From the NCBI GenBank assembly GCA_036186865.1, contig AP025054.1, positions 25,338,568 through 25,402,567 on the forward strand: 64,000 nt of DNA, in the 5' to 3' direction. Of this stretch, positions 10,858 to 22,800 are shown piece after piece. Source of the stretch: Eustoma russellianum (lineage: Eukaryota; Streptophyta; Magnoliopsida; Gentianales; Gentianaceae). Positions within the stretch are counted from its first letter, which is position 1; each line of letters begins with the position of its first letter. Made by a program: the position numbers and the translations under genes. Under the pieces are notes generated by a model, which worked only from the letters and a program-made list of their open reading frames with translations, had not been told where the DNA came from and ran no database searches.

Positions 10858-12031
10858 CTGCAATACAATAAACCAGGTCACACTGAGAATTCTGCAGATA
10901 ATCAAATTGCAAATGTGCCGCATTATATGTAAAATTCAACTTCAGTAAGTATTTCTAGTGGCCCAAAATGTTTCTTCATTTCATTGATACAAAGTCTAAA
11001 GACGCTAGTCAGAGTGCCTTATTGCTGTACATCCTAATTTTCCCACGACAAAAAATTTTTTTGGTTTGGAAGACGGCACATTTGATGAAGACACCTCAAT
11101 TAGAGACATATTTACTTTTAACTTTTGGAGAATGTGTTCCAGACATTACGGGACGTCTGAAAATGGAATATAAATGTAAAACAAGAGTGATTATCAACCT
11201 TTGGTGATATGCGTTCTTTTTCATCCTTTAGCTTTGCGTATTGCATAGTTATAATAGTTTATTAACATATAAATTATTGGTTGAATGGATGACCAATTGA
11301 CCGAATGCAGGCTTTGCCGGGTCAATGACACAGTCCAGTATTAATGACCATGGTTAAGACTGAAGACACATTCTCTCTGAGGTACTTCCGGTTGAATCAA
11401 GCCTTTCCAGAAATTGTCAGTGGGTCAAGAGAATTTTGGAAATGAGGACAAGAGAGTAAATAACATAAGTCCATTCAGTGGGCTAATTTCATACTAGATG
11501 AGATCTGCTACCCGAGTTGAGTGTCCAACTTGGGTGCCTAAGTGTAAAAATTGCTGTCATTTAGGTAGACTTTTTTAACAGCACTATGTGGTTTTACGCT
11601 TAGACAGCCAAGTTGTCCATCCAACTTGAGCAGCGGATTTGATATGATTTCCTACAGGCTGTCAAATGGAACATCAGGATATGATAGCTGCACATATTTC
11701 TTCTCCAACCATCCTGACAGTTGGGTTGCAAGAATCCAAAGAATTACCAGGTTTGCTAACTTCAGTTTTACCTAACCCATAACATTCTCAATTCGATCAG
11801 TAGTCAAAAAAAGCAGCAAAATCTGAAACATACAATGCCTGTACAATGTCTGATTTTAGCAACCCTCAACAAATCAAACAAGAGAAAAGAAGGCATGTTT
11901 CCTTGTATTATACCCCAAACACAACAGTCATACATTTAAAGAAAATGCAATGTAGCACTTCTTAATATGGTATCCAGACTCCTTTGGAAAAAAAAAGAAT
12001 TAGAATTCAGAAAAATATTTGTTGCACTTAC
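10858..12031 (-). other. Receptor gene intron with fold-back element
   Basis: This non-coding intron is AT-rich. The only structure I see is the small inverted-repeat element at 11503-11638. Confidence 0.7.
11503..11638. repeat. Fold-back (MITE-like) inverted repeat, about 136 bp
   Basis: The left arm (TCTGCTACCCGAGTTG, GTCCAACTTGG, CCTAAGTGTAAAA) pairs imperfectly with the reverse complement of the right arm (TTTTACGCTTAG, CCAAGTTG, CAACTTGAGCAGCGGA). The arms meet around 11568. No clear target-site duplication was found. It would form a long hairpin in the intron RNA. Confidence 0.6.
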
Positions 12032-12100
12032 ACAAAGGATCCGCTCTTATTTAGCATCCATCTGGGAAGTGATCCATTGAGCTTGTTCCTCCGCAGAAAT
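12032..12100 (-). pseudogene. Receptor gene: LRR exon (69 bp)
   Basis: Acceptor CCAG|ATTTCTG, donor TTTGT|GTAAGTG. It encodes FLRRNKLNGSLPRWMLNK, the repeat that ends with a Trp-containing segment in this family. Phase 2 on both sides. Confidence 0.88.
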
Positions 12101-12823
12101 CTGGAGAAGTGACTTTAGATCAGAATGTAAGACCAGCTTTACAGCATATCTTTTGCAAGAAGCACAGAGATCTCGAGTGCATTAAAAAAACACCAAACAA
12201 CTTGCCAGAATAGACTATAAACACTGGAAAAACTTTCGGAATGGAGACTTGTCAGAAATGCTATTTGTGTGCTTCGTGAAAAAAGAGTTGGAAAGTAGAC
12301 ATCATATATTTATTTTTTTGAGTATGCTTCAAGAAAATATGGGCACACTGCCTAAAACTGACAGGATGCAAAAGCACTTTCTTTGGCTGGAAGCAAACTA
12401 GTTCTCAGCTTGAAACCGATCATTGATCCTCCAAATTTAAAAAAGATTTGTTTCTTTAGAATGGCTGCCGCTACATGTGGATTATGGACTAAAAGAAATA
12501 TGAGAATCTTCCAAAAGATGAATACTCCTGATGCAAGAAAGCAGACATCATCCATTACATCAGATCATTCATCAACACTTGGAGGAAAATCAGAAAGAAC
12601 ATGAGATATTGGCTTATAGTTGTTAGCCTGTGTATAGACCATAGCATTTTTGGGGAAAAACTAGGACTAGCCCAGCATTTATTTTTGAGGCATTCTTGCC
12701 TAGTAAAGTGCTGGAAACTTCTTGTATATCTTTCATTTTTTTATAATGAAAAGTTTACTTAAAAAAGAAATATAAACACAAAACAGTCTCAGAAGAAAAT
12801 GATGAAAAGGATAGGTCACTTGC

Positions 12824-12889
12824 ATGAAATCTAGAGATGATTCTGCAACTGCTGGAATTCCTTTGCTCAAACTGTTGAAACTTAAGTCC
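12824..12889 (-). pseudogene. Receptor gene: LRR exon (66 bp) with GC donor
   Basis: Acceptor ACAG|GGACTTAAG. It encodes DLSFNSLSKGIPAVAESS. The exon ends TTCAT followed by GCAAGTG, so the intron would start with GC and not GT; GCAAGT is the usual form of a functional GC donor. The phase is correct for joining to the 12032-12100 exon. Confidence 0.8.
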
Positions 12890-12928
12890 CTGTATATAGA
12901 AAAGGGAAGAACTCAATAAAAATATTTT

Positions 12929-13262
12929 TGTGTGTGTGTATATATATAATACATATGTGTGAGTGTATGTCCACACACACACATATATGCATACATATGT
13001 CCATATGTATATGTATGCATGTATCTGTATGCATGTATATGTATATATATGTATCCATCTATATATGTGTATATCTCTCTATATATACACACACACACAC
13101 ATATAAGTACACATATGTCCATGTATGCATGTATCTGTATGTGTGTGTGTGCGCACGCGCGTATGTGTATATATAAATCTATATATCTATAACCATACAT
13201 GTATATATGTATGTGTGTGTATACACACACATGTATATGTTATATGTCTGAATGTGTGCATG
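12929..13262. repeat. Compound (TG/CA, TA, TGTA) microsatellite
   Basis: Runs of TG, CA, TATA and TGTATA alternate over about 330 bp in the intron beside an LRR exon. The open frames on both strands here are by-products of the repeat. Confidence 0.93.
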
Positions 13263-13464
13263 CATACATATATGAAGTCTCCCACTTAGCTTGGATGGGA
13301 GAACCACATCAAATTAATGATGTGTTTGCCTGGTCCTCTTTGCAGACAAAGAGACATAAACACATACATATGTAAGTATATAAAGCACAAACGAGTATTT
13401 TTAAAATAGAAATATTTGAAATTTTAAAAAATTTAGAACCACATGAAATAAAAAGTAATCTCAC

Positions 13465-13536
13465 AGATAATTAAGATCTGGTAACTGCCATATATAATCT
13501 GGAATTTCACCAACAAGTCTGCAGTTCCTCAATGTC
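13465..13536 (-). pseudogene. Receptor gene: LRR exon (72 bp)
   Basis: Acceptor TTTTAG|GACATTG, donor TATCT|GTGAGA. It encodes TLRNCRLVGEIPDYIWQLP, matching the conserved LRNC repeat of this receptor family. Phase 2. Confidence 0.9.
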
Positions 13537-13631
13537 CTAAAACAGGTAGACATTATCCGATAGAAAGATTAAAATCGAAAGTTCAGGCACTTAGAGTGGC
13601 TAATGATACTAATTGTCCCTAGAAAACTTAC

Positions 13632-13709
13632 AATATTCCCAAAGATCGAGCACCCGATATATCTGGAAAAGAAGAATTTTCTGACCCTTCAGCTAAGTCA
13701 TTTATGGCA
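13632..13709 (-). pseudogene. Receptor gene: variant LRR exon (78 bp)
   Basis: Acceptor AACAG|TGCCATA, donor ATATT|GTAAGT. It encodes INDLAEGSENSSFPDIS and so on, the counterpart of the ISDLNG...FP segment that precedes the LRNC repeat in this family. Splice sites and frame are intact. Confidence 0.85.
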
Positions 13710-13802
13710 CTGTTAATAAGAATTTGTCAAACAAAAGCTCACATACACAGATAATAGTTTCAGCTTGTTTCACATATAAATAAACAATGTTAAACAAATT
13801 AT

Positions 13803-13873
13803 AGGTAAGTAAGGTTTTTCAATGATGATATTGCATAGGTAGAGGCCCTTTAAAGTTGTTTCCCATCAACATC
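13803..13873 (-). pseudogene. Receptor gene: LRR exon with one-base deletion and lost donor
   Basis: Acceptor GACAG|GATGTTG. It encodes MLMGNNFKGPLP, after which the frame is lost; the next phase reads YAISSLKNLTYL, so one base has been deleted near 13837. The exon is 71 bp, where its neighbours are 72. The dinucleotide after the expected end is AT (13801-13802), so the GT donor is also gone. Confidence 0.82.
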
Positions 13874-13947
13874 CTGTCAGAAAACGAAATTTGGAATAAT
13901 CGACCATTGAACATAAAGAAAGCTTGACCAGATTAATTAGGCTTAAT

Positions 13948-14019
13948 AACGTATTTAGGTCTTGCCAACTGTCAATGAAGTCTGGAATTGTTCCACTGAA
14001 GCTGTTTCCCTGAACATTG
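13948..14019 (-). pseudogene. Receptor gene: LRR exon with AT in place of GT donor
   Basis: Acceptor TGTAG|CAATGTTC. The 72-bp frame encodes NVQGNSFSGTIPDFIDSWQD. The bases after the expected end are ATTAAG where GTTAAG or similar would be needed, so splicing here should fail or use another site. Confidence 0.82.
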
Positions 14020-14140
14020 CTACAGAAGACAAATGCTACTTTAAACCCTTATGTGAAGCATGATATGTTATCCCAGGTGAAAAGAATAAACAAGCAAAAG
14101 TAAAACAGTAAAACTATACGAAAGGTAAACATCCCCTTAC

Positions 14141-14212
14141 AGATATTGCAATTGTTTCAATTTCCTCAAGCTTGAAGGCAATTCACCCGCAAATCTGTTA
14201 TTCATTAGATAC
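14141..14212 (-). pseudogene. Receptor gene: LRR exon (72 bp)
   Basis: Acceptor TTTTAG|GTATCTA, donor ATCT|GTAAGG. It encodes YLMNNRFAGELPSSLRKLK. Intact, phase 2. Confidence 0.9.
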
Positions 14213-14579
14213 CTAAAACATAGAATTGGAAAGAGCATCTATCAGACAGAACCAAACAGGTAAATGAGTTCTCATTCTGTTAATTGAAAAGATATACTAG
14301 GTTTCTATCATCCTTAAAGTCAACTGTTCTTTAACATCTATTATATGCAAGTGATGTTTAGAAATGTATAGAGCGATACACATTGTAATACATATACGCA
14401 CTGTAATACATACTAGAAACTATATAAATACACACTGTATACACACATAGTACATGTATAATTGTATATAAGTCGATATAAAAACATGTAAACTTACACT
14501 TTTAATGTACGGTTGTAACTTAGCATATTATAATGTTAGTTCGCTTTTATATAGAAAAAATAGGTGAAAGTAGCTATTA

Positions 14580-15180
14580 GTTCCACTTGGCAACTAGCCG
14601 GTGGGCTGTTACCGTTGGAATTCCAGCAAGATTGAACCTTATTAAAGGTTTCTTTTGTACTTAATGAATAAGTTGAATAATATTCACATTCTTCCTCATT
14701 TTTACATGGTATCAAAGACGTGATTCTGAGTACTTCTTAAACAAGAATAGCCACGCCTTCATCTTCTTCCTCTGAGGCAACATAAGTCATTTCCATTCCT
14801 GAACTAGTGTCAAAAGCATGGTCTCATGGTTCTACTGCATTTGATGACTCTTGCATTGTCATTATAAGTCACAAACTCAATAGAGATAACTATCTCTTTT
14901 GGTCGAAAGGGGTAGAAATGTTTTGACAGGTAAGGTCAAGGAGAAGTACGCAACTTTGACTATATGGCAAAAATGCAGAGAGGTTTTTTCTGGATGATCC
15001 ATGATGAAATTGCATCAAGTATTTATGTTGATTAACTGCTACTTCACATTACAAGTAGCATAGACAATTTAGTGAGTCGTTTTGCTTTGTTCTATCATAT
15101 TCCAAAGTCAAAGAAGAGTGTGTCATTGACTACATTGGAAATAGAAATAAGCTTTGGGAAACCGTTTTTCAAGAAAATTT
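14580..15180 (+). mobile_element. Ty1/copia remnant (LTR end, primer site, gag start)
   Basis: At 14701-14718 the sequence TTTACA|TGGTATCAAAGA looks like an LTR end followed by an initiator-tRNA-Met primer site. Downstream, near 14860-14930, translation in parts gives ITSHKLN-like and DNYLFWSKGVEMF-like peptides typical of copia gag, but with breaks. The LTR start and the 3' part are not recognisable. It is an old fragment in the receptor intron. Confidence 0.6.
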
Positions 15181-16372
15181 GTCATTTGATGTAAGGTTGG
15201 GATGATATAGTATTATTTGTTTACTGTTATTTACCTTTTTTATGTGCATGAATGTAGCATTATTTGTTTATTTGTTGTTATTTACTGTTTTTAATTGCAT
15301 AAGTTAAAATTAGATTGTTATTTACTGTTTTTATTTGTGTTGTGTTCATGTTCACACATTGCGTTATTTAATTATGTTATTTACATTTTATTTATGTTTA
15401 ATGCATTTTTGTATATTTAGGTGTATTCATGGATCACATGATAACTGGAAGTGGTTTGATTGAGAAGTTGAGACTGTAGATCGGTGATTTATTGACGCTG
15501 CAAAAGAAATGACAATACCAGATCCATTGCTTCCACATCTATATCTTATTCGAGCCTTGTTTAACTTGTTTTAACTCATTAGACAAACTCTATGTAAGAT
15601 AGACTATGTGAAATCCGCATATTTGGTGGAATTACAATTACATCTAATCTCATTTAGTAATTGCATGGTTTATCTTCGAAATATAAAACTATCTGAATAT
15701 TTTTTTAAAACATTATTTAATTTGTAATTATAGCAACTAGCTTTGCTATGTTGTTTCCGTTTTCATGAATGAGACATTTTAATAGAAAACAAAGATGTGC
15801 CTTACACGATTATGTCAAAACTGTAGTGAAACTTGTCCCTTACATGGTTTTGATAAAACTGTAATTAACAAGACAATTTTCACAGAATCGTGATATGATC
15901 GTGGGACAGTTAGGCCTACATGGTTTTGTGAGAATCATGTATTCTAGCTGTGAAATTAGATGAAATTGTAACATATTTGTGGGCTTCTTTATTAAAAATA
16001 CGACTTTTTTTTTTTTTTTTGCTATTTCGCATATTTCATTACTCTGACTACACATTAAATGCCAGTACTACGAGAAAGACATCTTTTCAAACAAACTATA
16101 TCAATGTCCGTTCTCTTCCTCAATTGCCTACGAAGCTCAAAAGGAATTACCAGTGACCCGAGAAGCGAGCATCCTTCTTCCATAGGAAATACACAAATTT
16201 ATTTTCAGTGATGTAAAATACCATACCAATGCGCAGAAAACATGTCAACTAGCATACCTATATGTATATATCTACTCATGCAAACGTGTATATGCAGATA
16301 AAGGATGGATATCAAGTCTCGTAAATTGAATAGTCAAGTCTTATTAGCAGTTGTCTTGTAACCAGTAATATC
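15181..16372. other. Receptor intron DNA without recognised features
   Basis: AT-rich sequence including several TTATTTACTGTTTTTA-like phrases near 15230-15410. I could not assign it to a gene or element. It ends at the Sirevirus target site. Confidence 0.5.
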
Positions 16373-16377
16373 AAGTC
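16373..16377. other. Target-site duplication of Sirevirus (left copy)
   Basis: AAGTC at 16373-16377 is repeated exactly at 26427-26431, directly outside the two LTRs. A 5-bp duplication is standard for Ty1/copia integration. Confidence 0.97.
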
Positions 16378-17729
16378 TGTTGATGCAAGAATTGGTTTTG
16401 ATGATTTGCACGTGAGTTTGAAATACCTTTTGTCTTCTGAGTAATCAAACGCTCTACGGAGCGCTACTTCTGAGGACAGAAAATTTCAAACTCAGCCTAA
16501 TAGCGCTTCAACATGTTAGAGAAATAAAACTAACTTATGTAAGGAGCTTGAGAAATCAAACGCTCTATGGAGCGCTACCTCTGAGAACAGAAAGTTTCAA
16601 ACTGAGCCTAATAGCGCTCTAACTGATCATAGAAATAAAACTAACTTGTTTATAGAGTTTCAAACGCTTTATCGAGCACTTCAGCCTTAATTCATGATTT
16701 TAAGTCTTTAGGACAGAAAGTTTCAAACTAGGCAAAATAGCGCTCTATCAGGAAAGACAAATAAGGTTATTGAAGTTTCGAACGCTGTAGTGAGCGCTAC
16801 ATTCACAAAGTCGGATGCGCGAATGACTGAAGTAACTTTCTCTCTCCTGTACTTTATGTTTGACAAAAAGCACTTTTTGTATTCCCTATGTTATCATGAC
16901 TTTTGTGGCTACTTTTTGAATTACAAATCCTTGGTTGGTGAGAAAATATTGCTATTTTAAGCTTTATGCTCAAAACTTCCTCAAGAAGTTTTGACTTATC
17001 CCAAGAAGTCTCTCTCAAGGTGGTGATGTGTCAAAACATGAGAGGATGGCATGTTTTCTCTTCTCTCTCTTTCCAACGGACGAAAATTCAAAGGCTATAA
17101 GGGTTTGAAGACTCCATTTTTGAAGACAACTATTCATCTCAAGCTCTCAAGTCTTCATTGTATTATTTGCTCTCAAAATCATTGTATTATTACTCTATTG
17201 TTGAGAGTGTGTTGTAAAAGAAGAAGTGTTCTTCTTAGTGAGGATTGTGAGGAGTAAGATTTGAGTTGTTGGTCAAGAAGCAAGGTGACTTCTTGTTTGG
17301 TCGAAAATCAAGCTTCAAGAGCTAGTTGATGGTGTGGAGGCTACATCATACTCCATAGAAGATTTCTTTGGTGCAAGGAAGATCTTAAGGAGGCTAGGCT
17401 TCAAAGAGGTTGTTTTTCGTGTTTCTTGAACTAGGGTTGAAAAACCTAGTTTGTTCTTGTATTTATTTTGATTGTTGTTTCCCCCCAAGAGAAATAACAA
17501 TCCCTTGTTTAAAAATCCTTCTTGTTCAAAGCAAGAAGGTAGAGGAGTAGAGTCTTTGACTTGAACCTCTATAAATTTGGTGTTCTTTCATTTCCGCAAG
17601 TTATATTCTTCAAAGAACACATCAAGTATTGGTTTAGTTACTCTCATTGCAAAAAGAATCGAAAAAGAACCATACTTAGATTAACACACTATTCAACCCC
17701 CCCTTCTAGTGTGTTTCACGGACCTAACA
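16378..17729 (+). mobile_element. 5' LTR of Sirevirus, 1352 bp
   Basis: Starts TGTTGATGCAAG and ends GACCTAACA. It has exactly the same length as the 3' LTR, and I found one difference between them, in the GACAGAAA(A/G)TTTC phrase near 16490. It contains four copies of a hairpin-forming ACGCT...AGCGCT motif (see findings). The short frames inside are not genes. Confidence 0.97.
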
Positions 17730-17744
17730 ATTGGTATCAGAGCC
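17730..17744 (+). other. Primer-binding site of Sirevirus
   Basis: ATTGGTATCAGAGCC follows the LTR end directly and matches the plant initiator-tRNA-Met 3' end, which primes minus-strand cDNA synthesis. Confidence 0.95.
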
Positions 17745-17778
17745 TAACCTTGAGTGTTTGTTAGTCAAATAGCAAGGC

Positions 17779-19839
17779 TTGATCCTATCTAGTATGGAAG
17801 AAACACTTTATGATTGGGAATCTTCGGGTGGTGAGTCTTCTAGAACTAGAAGAAGAAGACAAGAAAATTTGATACCCTCCGTTTCAAGCATCCATACCAA
17901 AGTGCCTATGTTTGACCCAAATAATTACTCTCTATGGAAATCCAACATGGAGACTCATCTTAGGGGTTGTGGTTATCGAATTTGGAAAGAAGTTACAAAG
18001 GGCTCAAAGGCTCCTATTGACTATGATAATCCAACTCAAGAGGAGGAATTGCTATTTGCTATAAATGGAAAAGCTCTTGACATCTTGAATAGTTCTCTAA
18101 CTCCAAATGAGAGAGCAAAAATTCAAGGGGTTCAATCGGCTCATGAAGCATGGGTAAAGTTGGAATTGATTCATGAAGGTACCTCTCAAGTTAGAAAAGC
18201 GAGAAGGAGGATGTTGATGAAACAATTCTATAATTTTTCCGTCCCCAAGGGTGAAAAAATTGAGGATACCATTCAACGGTTCACTAAGCTTGTAAATTTG
18301 CTTAATGCCGTGGGAAAGAAAATTGAGCAAGAGGATCTTAATCATCGACTTCTAAATAGCTTGGGAAGAGAGTGGAATCCAAAGGTTACGGCTATAGAAG
18401 AGTCAAAGGATCTTGAAACTCTTACATTGGATGAATTGTATGGGAATCTTATGACTCATGAGATTCAACTTGAGGAACAAGAGAAAAATGATCCTATCAA
18501 ACAATCACCTAAAGCATTGGTATGTGATACGGATGATTCGGATGATGAGTTTGGACTTCTTGTGAGAAGGTTCAAACGGTTTGCTAGGAAGAATGAAGAC
18601 GAGGCAAAAAGATTTATCAAAGGAACTCTATCCAAGGATAAGGATAAAACGAGGGACCAAGATAACAAATGTTTCAAATGTGGAAAATATGGTCATTATA
18701 TGAAGGATTGTAGAGTGAAAGATCCTCATCCTAAAGACAAGAAAGCTATCTATCAAAAGAAGAAGGCTCTTCAAGCGGAGGTAGCTCATTGGGATAGTCT
18801 CTTATCCGATTCCGAAGGTGATCATGATGATGACAAGGATCTTGCTCTTATAGCTATGAGTGATGATGATCTTGATAGGGAATATTCTTGTTTCATGGCC
18901 ATTGAAGACGATATGGAGGTATGCTCTAGATCTTCGCATTATAAATTGCAAGATGAACTTGATGACATGATTGAGAAAAATGACTTGTTAAGTTTAAAAT
19001 ATAAGCGTGTCAAACGAGACTTTAGAGAATGCATTAATGAATATAATGTCACACTTGAAAACAACATTGCATTGCAACTTGAGCATGATTTACTTATGAC
19101 TATGTATGAGAGTGTTGTTAATGAGAATTGTTGTTTGAAATATGAAAGTGAAATTCATTTGAGCACCATGGAAAAGATGTTTGAAGGAAAGCATGCTTTA
19201 AACAAGATGTTAATTAGTCAAAGAGCTAGCATTGATAAAACCGGATTAGGCTATGATGCATCTAGCCCAAGCATGAAACCTTCCATTATGCCCCTGACAA
19301 AGTTTACAAAACCAAGTGGTAATGTCACTTCTTCATTCAAGGAATCAAAATCTTCTTTGAAAAGGCAAAGACATATGCCTCATAGCAAGGCAAAAGTGAC
19401 CAAGGAATCAAAACCGTTGGTCAAGCCCGTTGCCAAAGCATCTTCTTTTGTACCAAAGAAGAACGTGCATAAACATGAATCACGGATTATGCCTACACAT
19501 AAGCATTATGATCATTATCATTCTCAAAAGATGCATGTATACAAACCTTATGATCATCCTAGTTTTCAAAAACGTGTTCCTACATGCTTTTATTGTAATA
19601 AGAAAGGCCATGTAGAAAGAATGTGTAGGGCTAAGAGAAATACACAACTTGTATGGGTGCCAAAGGGTCAAGTGCATACTACTAACCCTCTCGGACCCAA
19701 AATTAAAAGGGTACCAACGTCATATGTTGATTTTGTAGGACCTCACACTAAATGGAGATCTCAAGGACAAAGACGTCCAATGGGTCGTGGACAGTGGGTG
19801 TTCCAACCATATGACGGGAAACAAAAGATTGTTTCATAA
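17779..19839 (+). CDS. gag: Sirevirus Gag (686 aa)
   Basis: Intact ORF. The N-terminal part has the copia gag region (FDPNNYSLWKSNMETHLRG, about residues 46-64, and LLNSLGREWNPKVTAIEE around 195-212). A first CCHC knuckle, CFKCGKYGHYMKDC, begins at residue 298. An acidic and helical stretch follows (about 340-490), and a second CCHC-type knuckle, CFYCNKKGHVERMC, starts at residue 603. Large gags with helical C-terminal regions are typical of Sireviruses. The start could also be the slightly later ATG of MEETLYDW. The end overlaps the pol frame by about 100 bp, so pol needs a +1 shift. Confidence 0.93.
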   Translation: MILSSMEETLYDWESSGGESSRTRRRRQENLIPSVSSIHTKVPMFDPNNYSLWKSNMETHLRGCGYRIWKEVTKGSKAPIDYDNPTQEEELLFAINGKALDILNSSLTPNERAKIQGVQSAHEAWVKLELIHEGTSQVRKARRRMLMKQFYNFSVPKGEKIEDTIQRFTKLVNLLNAVGKKIEQEDLNHRLLNSLGREWNPKVTAIEESKDLETLTLDELYGNLMTHEIQLEEQEKNDPIKQSPKALVCDTDDSDDEFGLLVRRFKRFARKNEDEAKRFIKGTLSKDKDKTRDQDNKCFKCGKYGHYMKDCRVKDPHPKDKKAIYQKKKALQAEVAHWDSLLSDSEGDHDDDKDLALIAMSDDDLDREYSCFMAIEDDMEVCSRSSHYKLQDELDDMIEKNDLLSLKYKRVKRDFRECINEYNVTLENNIALQLEHDLLMTMYESVVNENCCLKYESEIHLSTMEKMFEGKHALNKMLISQRASIDKTGLGYDASSPSMKPSIMPLTKFTKPSGNVTSSFKESKSSLKRQRHMPHSKAKVTKESKPLVKPVAKASSFVPKKNVHKHESRIMPTHKHYDHYHSQKMHVYKPYDHPSFQKRVPTCFYCNKKGHVERMCRAKRNTQLVWVPKGQVHTTNPLGPKIKRVPTSYVDFVGPHTKWRSQGQRRPMGRGQWVFQPYDGKQKIVS

Positions 19840-22800
19840 GATCACTATGCAAGATGGAGGGGTTGTCCACTTCGGAGGTAGCAAAGGTCAAATAAAAGGA
19901 CATGGTAAAGTGGGTAACGACTCTTTCTCTCTTAGTGATGTACTTTACGTTGATGGGCTTAAGTACAATTTGATAAGTGTGAGCCAATTGTGTGATACAA
20001 ATTTTGAAGTTACATTTGTGAAAGCAAAATGCATTGTAAAAAGAGACGATGTTGTCATGTTTGAGGCTTTGAGAGACAAAAACATTTACAAACTTAGTAT
20101 TAGTGATTTGGTTTCACAAAATGTTTCATGCTTAGTGGCTAAAAATGATTTAGCACAACTTTGGCATAGACGTCTTGGACATGTGTGTTTCAAAACCTTT
20201 AAATATATTTGTGAAAATGAAAAGGTTCGAGGAATTCCCAAAATGAATTTTGAAAACCAAGAACTTTGTAGCACTTGTCAAAAAGCAAAGCTTGTGAAAA
20301 CAAGCTTTAGGCCCAAAACAAATATTTCCACCTCCAAGCCTCTACAAATGTTACATATGGATTTGTATGGGGATATTGGTACTAAAAGCTTGGGTGACAA
20401 ACATTACACATTTGTAGTAGTAGATGATTACACTAGATACACATGGGTAATGTTTCTTGTAAAGAAAAGTGATGCATGTCATGAGTTTGTCAATCTATGT
20501 AGGCAATTGGAAAATTACATGAGTGACACCATTAAGACCATTAGAAGTGATCGTGGTGGTGAGTTTGATGGAGATTTCCAAAAGTTTTGTGTATCCAAAG
20601 GATATGTACATAACTTTTCGGCTCCAAGAACTCCCCAACAAAATGGTGTGGCCGAACGCAAAAATAGAACTCTTCAAGAGATGAGTAGGGCAATGCTCAA
20701 TGAGTTTGGCTTGCCCAAGTATTTTTGGGCCGAAGCGGTCAATACCGCTTGTCATGTAATTAATCGTGTATATTTGAGACCATATTTAAATATGACTCCT
20801 TATGAACTTTGGAATGGCAAAGTCCCCAACATTGGGTACTTCAAAGTGTTTGGTTGTAAGTGTTTCATACTCAATACTAAAGACACTTTGGATAAGCTTG
20901 ATTTCAAAGCGGATGAGGGCATATTTTTGGGCTATGCATCAAATAGTAAAGCGTTTCGAGTTTTTAACAAAAGAAGCAAAAAGGTGGAAGAGTCTATTCA
21001 TGTTAAGTTTAGTGAATCACTTAGTGATGAAACTAAACTTAATGATGAACATGAAGAGGTTGAAGATAAAACTTCTCAAGAAGAAGAGCTTGATTTTATT
21101 CCAAGGGTCGTTCATCAAGAAGAGATTGTTGATGAACCATCTAAAGGAAAAATCTTCATTGACTTGAAAATTGATCCTATTGAAGGTAGCCGTCCACCTA
21201 ATGTTAAGAACCACAGTGAAACAAATAGCAACGCTTCACACGCACCTTTTGAGGAAACACAAAATGTGGTCAATACATCTCATTTTCCGGAAAATGATGA
21301 ACATATTGAAAACGATCATTTGTCTCTTCCGGAAAGTGATCACATGGAAGTTGGAGGAGATGTATCCAATCTTCCTAGGTCATTTAAGCATAAAAGTTCA
21401 CATCCTCATGAATTAATTATGGGTGATATAAATCGAGGTATCACTACTAGAAGACAATTTAGAGAAAATGCATTTGTGTCACTTTTAGAGCCTAAGAATA
21501 TTAAAGAAGCACTTCTTGATGAGGATTGGATTTTAGCTATGCAAGAAGAGCTAAATCAATTTGAAAGAAGTGATGTTTGGGAATTGGTTCCCAAACCTCA
21601 TGATCATCCCATTATTGGAACAAAATGGGTATTTCGTAATAAAATGGATGATCAAGGTAATGTCACAAGAAATAAGGCTAGATTAGTTACTCAAGGTTAT
21701 CGTCAAGAAGAGGGAATTGATTTTGATGAAACATTTGCACCCGTAGCACGACTTGAAGCTATAAGAATGTTGTTAGCATATGCTTGTTACAAGGACTTCA
21801 CGCTTTATCAAATGGATGTTAAATCCGCCTTCTTGAATGGAATTATTCAAGAAGAAGTATATGTGGCTCAACCTCCCGGATTTGAACGTCATGATTCTTT
21901 ACATCATGTTTATAGACTTAAAAAGGCACTCTATGGCCTTAAACAAGCTCCTAGAGCATGGTATGATAGGTTGAGTACATTTCTTCTAAATAATGGGTTT
22001 TCAAGAGGAAAAGTGGATACTACTTTGTTTATTAAAGAACAAGGTAAACATCATTTGCTTGTTCAAGTATATGTTGATGATATTATTTTTGGTGCTACTA
22101 ACAATCTTCTTTGTGAGCAATTTGCTAGTTTGATGCAAGGTGAATTTGAAATGAGTATGATGGAAGAACTTACTTATTTCCTTGGACTCCAAATCAAACA
22201 AACCAAAGATGGAGTCTACATTTCTCAAACCAAGTATACAAGAGACTTGCTCAAAAAGTACAATTTTGGTGAGGGTAGAAATGTAAACACTCCCATGAGC
22301 ACAAGTTTGAAACTTGACAAAGATGAAAAGGGAAAGCAAATTGAGGTAACCTTGTATCGTGGTATTATTGGTAGTCTTCTTTATTTAACTGCTAGTAGGC
22401 CTGACATTTTGCATGCTGTATGTTTATGTGCTAGATTTCAAAGTGATCCTAGAGAAATGCATCTCATTGCGGTAAAACGTATTTTTCGCTATCTTAGAGG
22501 AACTTTGAAGTTTGGCTTATTTTATCCTAAAAATGCATGTTTTGATCTTAGAGGTTATTGTGACTCCGACTATGCGGGTAGTCTTGTTGATAGAAAGAGC
22601 ACATCCGGAACTTGTCAATTTCTTGGGGATTGTCTTGTTTCTTGGTTTTCCAAGAAACAAAATAGTGTTGCTCTTTCTACTGCGGAATCCGAATATGTTT
22701 CGGCCGCATCATGTTGTGCACAATTATTGTGGATGTCACACACATTAAATGATTATAATGTTCTTTTCTCAAAAATACCTATTCTATGTGACAATACTTC

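Noticed and set aside
12913..13230. ORFs on both strands in the microsatellite
   Set aside because: They are low-complexity translations (Tyr, Ile, His, Cys, Met) of TG/TA repeats with no gene context.
15416..15600. A copia protease exon (DHMITGSG-like peptide near 15430)
   Set aside because: The match is a few residues long and the frame closes quickly, so it could be chance in an AT-rich intron.
17051..17500. Short ORFs in the Sirevirus LTR (and their copies at 25748-26197)
   Set aside because: They lie inside the LTR, have no motif and overlap no known LTR gene. Identity between the two copies only reflects the youth of the LTRs.
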